The translations under genes were made by a program, and so were the position numbers. The notes under the pieces are model-generated. The model did no database searches, was not told where the DNA came from, and saw nothing but the letters and a program-made list of their open reading frames with translations. Of a DNA stretch of 25,563 bases, positions 22,392-25,563 are shown piece by piece (position 1 is the first letter of the stretch; every line of letters begins with the position of its first letter). Location of the stretch: contig CAJTZX010000054.1 of the NCBI GenBank assembly GCA_910584345.1, forward strand, positions 1 to 25,563, written 5' to 3'. Source of the stretch: an uncultured Eubacterium sp. Lineage in GTDB: Bacteria; Bacillota; Clostridia; Lachnospirales; Lachnospiraceae.

Positions 22392-23681
22392 ATGTTAGAT
22401 ATTAAATTTGTCAGGGAAAATCCTGAGCTGGTAAAACAGAATATCAGAAATAAATTTCAGGAAAAAAAGCTTGCTCTCGTAGATGAAGTGATTGAGCTGG
22501 ATGCACAGGCACGTAAGGCACAACAGGAAGCAGATACTTTGAGGGCGAACAGAAATCAGCTTTCCAAACAAATCGGAGCGCTGATGAAGGAAGGAAAAAA
22601 AGAAGAAGCAGATTCCGTAAAAGCACAGGTTGCTGCAGATGCAAAACGTCTGGAAGAGCTGGAAGTGCAGGAAAAAGAGCTGCAGGAAAAGGTTTTTAAG
22701 CATATGATGGTCATTCCTAATATGATAGACCCTTCTGTTCCGATTGGGCCTGATGATTCCTGCAACGTGGAAATTCAAAAATATGGAGAACCGGCTGTGC
22801 CTGATTTTGAGGTGCCTTATCATACGGAGATTATGGATCGGTTTGACGGCATTGATCTGGATGCGGCAGGTAAAGTAGCCGGGAATGGTTTTTACTACCT
22901 GATGGGCGATATCGCAAGGCTGCATTCAGCAGTTATTTCTTATGCCAGAGATTTTATGATCGATCGTGGCTTTACGTACTGCGTGCCGCCGTTTATGATT
23001 CGCAGCAGTGTAGTAACCGGAGTTATGAGCTTTGAAGAGATGGATGCGATGATGTATAAGATCGAAGGAGAAGATCTGTATCTGATTGGTACGTCTGAGC
23101 ATTCTATGATTGGAAAGTTTATTGATACGATTCATGAGGAAGAAAGCCTGCCTTATACAATGACAAGCTATTCTCCGTGTTTCCGTAAGGAGAAAGGCGC
23201 ACATGGCATTGAGGAGCGTGGTGTTTATCGGATTCATCAGTTTGAAAAACAGGAAATGATTGTCGTTTGCAAGCCGGAAGAATCCATGCAGTGGTACGAT
23301 AAGCTGTGGCAGAATACGGTAGATCTGTTCCGCAGCCTGGATATTCCGGTACGTACGCTGGAATGCTGTTCCGGTGATCTTGCGGATTTAAAAGTGAAGT
23401 CCTGTGATGTGGAAGCATGGTCTCCGCGCCAGAAGAAATATTTTGAAGTGGGAAGCTGCTCCAATTTAGGAGATGCACAGGCAAGAAGGCTGAAAATACG
23501 TGTAAAGGGCAAAGATAAAAATAAATATTTTGCACATACGCTGAATAACACAGTAGCAGCTCCGCCAAGAATGCTGATTGCATTTTTGGAAAATAATCTG
23601 AATCGTGATGGAAGCGTCAATGTACCGGAAGCATTGCGGCCATATATGGGCGGAAAAGAAATGCTGGTTCCGAAAAAATAA
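22392..23681 (+). CDS. serS: Seryl-tRNA synthetase, motif-divergent form
   Basis: 429 residues. The N-terminal coiled-coil arm (about 28-100) that grips tRNA(Ser) is intact. The class II core has IGTSEHS (232-238), motif 2 FRKEKGAHGIEERGVYRIHQF (264 to 284), E352 in FEVGSCSN and motif 3 HTLNNTVAAPPRMLIAFLEN (382-401), with R393 as the ATP arginine. It makes Ser-tRNA in the cytoplasm. The usual bacterial versions of the last two motifs (GRDTRGxIRxHQFxK and LNGSGLAVGRTL) are replaced by EERG and LNNT forms that recall archaeal-type enzymes. GGAGG (22380-22384) is 7 nt before the ATG. No T-box leader is seen. Confidence 0.95.
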   Translation: MLDIKFVRENPELVKQNIRNKFQEKKLALVDEVIELDAQARKAQQEADTLRANRNQLSKQIGALMKEGKKEEADSVKAQVAADAKRLEELEVQEKELQEKVFKHMMVIPNMIDPSVPIGPDDSCNVEIQKYGEPAVPDFEVPYHTEIMDRFDGIDLDAAGKVAGNGFYYLMGDIARLHSAVISYARDFMIDRGFTYCVPPFMIRSSVVTGVMSFEEMDAMMYKIEGEDLYLIGTSEHSMIGKFIDTIHEEESLPYTMTSYSPCFRKEKGAHGIEERGVYRIHQFEKQEMIVVCKPEESMQWYDKLWQNTVDLFRSLDIPVRTLECCSGDLADLKVKSCDVEAWSPRQKKYFEVGSCSNLGDAQARRLKIRVKGKDKNKYFAHTLNNTVAAPPRMLIAFLENNLNRDGSVNVPEALRPYMGGKEMLVPKK

Positions 23682-23736
23682 TGAATCATAAGGGAACTGT
23701 AATACTGAAAAGTGAATAGTTAAATAAAATTGACAG

Positions 23737-23766
23737 AAAGCTGTTCCTGTAGGAGCAGCTTTTTTG
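23737..23766 (+). terminator. Terminator after serS
   Basis: AGCTGTTCC (23739-23747) pairs with GGAGCAGCT (23752-23760), with one G-U, around a TGTA loop, followed by six T. Confidence 0.85.
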
Positions 23767-23824
23767 TACAATAAAAATCTGCAGGAAAAGGCAGGTAACT
23801 TAGGATAAAATAATAAATCTTTAT

Positions 23825-23852
23825 TGAAACTTTTTTCCAAGAGATCCATTCT
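23825..23852 (+). promoter_or_regulatory. Possible ECF-type autoregulatory promoter
   Basis: TGAAAC (23825-23830) is the common ECF -35 core, and CATTCT starts 16 bases later in place of the usual CGTC/CGTA -10. A sigma-A-like TATAAT lies at 23855-23860, but its -35 (TTTTTC) is poor. Self-activation is usual for SigV-type genes. Confidence 0.4.
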
Positions 23853-23887
23853 AATATAATAAAAGGTTCTAAAGGAGGTGGAAAAAC

Positions 23888-24421
23888 TTGAACATTTTGT
23901 CCGGAAAAAAAGAGAAAAAGCAAAAAGAGCTTATTGAGCAGATTATTTTGGAAAATTATAACCAGTATTACCGATTGGCTTATGGATATACCCATCACGC
24001 AGAAGATGCCTGTGATATTGTGCAAAATGGCGCTTATAAGGCACTGAAAGGCTGTAACACATTGAAACAGCCGGAATACGCGAAAACCTGGGTATATCGA
24101 ATTATGCTAAATGAATGCTTTGAGCATATGAGGCAGCCAAAGAATTTGTCCTATGAGGCAGTGAAGGAGGAAACGGGCATAGAAAATGGCAGCAGCGAAG
24201 ACCGTTATGCAGATATAGATTTGCAGAGAGCGATTGATGCACTGCCGGAAAAGGAGAAGGCAGTCATTTTGTTAAAATATTTTGAAGAAAAAAAACTGGA
24301 GGAAATTGCTGAGATTCTGGATGAAAATGTAAGTACGGTAAAAAGCAGGCTGTATCGATGCTTGAAGAAGCTGCGCGGCAGTCTTTCAGAGGAAGAAGCC
24401 TGCGGCACAGCGTTGTTGTAG
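23888..24421 (+). CDS. sigV: ECF sigma factor, SigV-like
   Basis: 177 residues from a TTG start 7 nt after AAAGGAGGTG (23871-23880). Region 2 includes YYRLAYGYTHHAEDACDIVQNGAYKAL (27 to 53), which contacts core enzyme and the -10. Region 4 includes ALPEKEKAVILLKYFEEKKLEEIAEIL and the helix-turn-helix VSTVKSRLYRCLKKLR (149 to 164), which reads the -35. There is no region 3, as in ECF factors. The SigV assignment rests on the RsiV-like anti-sigma gene immediately downstream. Family members respond to lysozyme and cell-wall damage. It is probably autoregulated. Confidence 0.88.
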   Translation: MNILSGKKEKKQKELIEQIILENYNQYYRLAYGYTHHAEDACDIVQNGAYKALKGCNTLKQPEYAKTWVYRIMLNECFEHMRQPKNLSYEAVKEETGIENGSSEDRYADIDLQRAIDALPEKEKAVILLKYFEEKKLEEIAEILDENVSTVKSRLYRCLKKLRGSLSEEEACGTALL

Positions 24422-24465
24422 TATGGGATCCGACGTTTGAATATACAGAATGGGCAGGTGATAAT

Positions 24466-25395
24466 ATGATTAATTTTTCTGAAAGAAAAGAGCGAAATAA
24501 TCGGTTGGAAGAGCAGCTTCAATTTATGAAGGCCGAATACCAAAAGCAGGAAATGTCAAAGGAACAGTTGGAAAAACTACGTGCAAAAATGAAGGAAGCA
24601 GGGCGTGATGCCGACAGACAGTACAGAAAGAACGGATTGGTCAAATATGCAGCGGCCGCCGCAGTTTTTTTTGCGGTATTGATGATCCTGCCGAATACAT
24701 CCCCGGCAGCAGCGGATGCAATGGAACGTATCCCTCTGATTGGCCCGCTTATAAAAGTGGTAACATTTCGTGATTATGCATATGAATCGGAACGGCATAT
24801 GGCACATATCAAGGCGCCGGAGCTTACGTTAGAGGAACAGGAGTCAGATAACAGAAGCCATTTAAAACGCACGACGGAAGAGATTAACGCCGAAATACGC
24901 AGAATTACAGATGAATTAGTGAAAGAGTTTGAAGCGAACCTGGAGTACGAGGATGGTTATCAGGACGTAATGACAGATAGTGAAGTGCTGGCTACTACAG
25001 AGGATTATTTCACATTAAAGCTTAACTGTTATCAGGGAGCCGGCAGCGGGTACGAATGGAATTATTATTATACGATTGACTTAAATACAGGAGAACGGTT
25101 AAAACTCAAAGATATTTTCAAAGAAGGCGCAGACTATATTACACCAATCAGCGAATCGATCAAAGAGCAGATGCAGGCGCAGATGGAGGCGGATGAAAAC
25201 GTCACATACTGGCTGCATGATGGAATCGAAGAGTGGAATTTTAAAAAGATATCTGAGGATGTATCTTTTTATTTAAACGCAGATGGAAATGTGATGATTG
25301 CCTTTAATGAAGGCGATGTGGCTCCGATGTATATGGGTACCGTAGAATTTGAGATTCCTGCGGACGTGCTGGATGATATACGTAAATATAAATGA
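24466..25395 (+). CDS. rsiV: RsiV-like membrane anti-sigma factor
   Basis: 309 residues from ATG 24466 (AGGTG 5 nt before); an upstream in-frame ATG at 24358 lies inside the sigma gene and lacks a binding site. A cytoplasmic helical region (1-55) should bind the sigma factor. One membrane helix follows (about 58-76), then SPAAADAMERIPLIGPLIKV, the conserved stretch of RsiV proteins, and a C-terminal DUF3298-type domain (YYTIDLNTGERLKLKDIF, VMIAFNEGDVAPMYMG). In Bacillus subtilis, RsiV binds lysozyme and is then cut by signal peptidase and by RasP, freeing SigV. The A-x-A triplets just after the helix (AAA, ADA) fit such a cleavage site. A terminator follows. Confidence 0.85.
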   Translation: MINFSERKERNNRLEEQLQFMKAEYQKQEMSKEQLEKLRAKMKEAGRDADRQYRKNGLVKYAAAAAVFFAVLMILPNTSPAAADAMERIPLIGPLIKVVTFRDYAYESERHMAHIKAPELTLEEQESDNRSHLKRTTEEINAEIRRITDELVKEFEANLEYEDGYQDVMTDSEVLATTEDYFTLKLNCYQGAGSGYEWNYYYTIDLNTGERLKLKDIFKEGADYITPISESIKEQMQAQMEADENVTYWLHDGIEEWNFKKISEDVSFYLNADGNVMIAFNEGDVAPMYMGTVEFEIPADVLDDIRKYK

Positions 25396-25427
25396 ATAAA
25401 TAGTAGTTGTTAGAGGTTTTATTAATT

Positions 25428-25470
25428 CCTCTGTATCGTTCATATGTAAACGGTGCAGAGGGATTTTTTT
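25428..25470 (+). terminator. Terminator after rsiV
   Basis: CCTCTGTATCGTT (25428-25440) pairs with AACGGTGCAGAGG (25449-25461), with two G-U pairs, followed by GATTTTTTT. Confidence 0.9.
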
Positions 25471-25510
25471 GAAATTAATATAAGAGAAATTAATAATTTA
25501 GTCTATTGAT

Positions 25511-25530
25511 AAACACTACTTTACAACTTT
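25511..25530 (-). repeat. Inverted near-copy of the 37-56 motif
   Basis: On the minus strand this reads AAAGTTGTAAAGTAGTGTTT, 18 of 20 identical to 37-56. It lies in noncoding AT-rich sequence after the rsiV terminator. Confidence 0.3.
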
Positions 25531-25563
25531 ATAAATGATACCCCTGTTTCTTAACTAGCTGTT

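Overview
The window looks like a chromosomal stretch of a low-GC, anaerobic Firmicute of the class Clostridia, most likely a Lachnospiraceae-type gut bacterium. The grounds are a six-cysteine SCIFF peptide and its radical SAM maturase directly before a fused secDF (a linkage typical of Clostridia), strong AGGAGG ribosome binding sites, consensus sigma-A promoters, and a SigV/RsiV-type sigma/anti-sigma pair. I saw no tRNA, rRNA, CRISPR array, insertion sequence or prophage.

Layout. (1) 1-2230: an ammonium transporter fused to a PII domain, preceded by a leader with two tandem terminator-like hairpins. (2) 2315-4032: a lone, AT-rich ABC half-transporter. (3) 4193-7401: a compact AT-rich operon with an SF1 (UvrD-like) helicase, a probable DUF2290 protein and an XRE regulator. 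It is driven by one promoter whose start site lies under a 20-bp palindrome. This is the best candidate for an undescribed, possibly defence-type, system. (4) 7606-12784, minus strand: response regulator, histidine kinase, ABC ATPase and FtsX-type permease, in the style of a peptide-antibiotic sensing and resistance module. (5) 12922-13904: a small membrane protein and a membrane-anchored ImmA/IrrE-type zinc protease behind a promoter with 10-bp direct repeats. (6) 14056-15606: two tandem, gaplessly collinear type I signal peptidases. (7) 15721-20384: ybaK-type deacylase, SCIFF precursor, SCIFF maturase, secDF. (8) 20516-21026: an XRE repressor divergent from a tiny gene with paired 17-bp operators and an apparent +1 frameshift at CCC-TGA. 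(9) 21048-23766: glyA and a motif-divergent serS. (10) 23825-25470: an ECF sigma factor with an RsiV-like anti-sigma factor.

How they work together. Several units concern the cell envelope and protein traffic: two signal peptidases, secDF, SCIFF peptide maturation, a SigV/RsiV pair (whose family is activated by signal-peptidase cleavage), and the two-component/ABC module. Housekeeping genes (glyA, serS, ybaK, secDF) alternate with AT-rich accessory cassettes (2.3-7.4 kb and 12.9-13.9 kb), each with its own promoter or terminator. Functions are assigned from motifs read by eye; no database search was possible.
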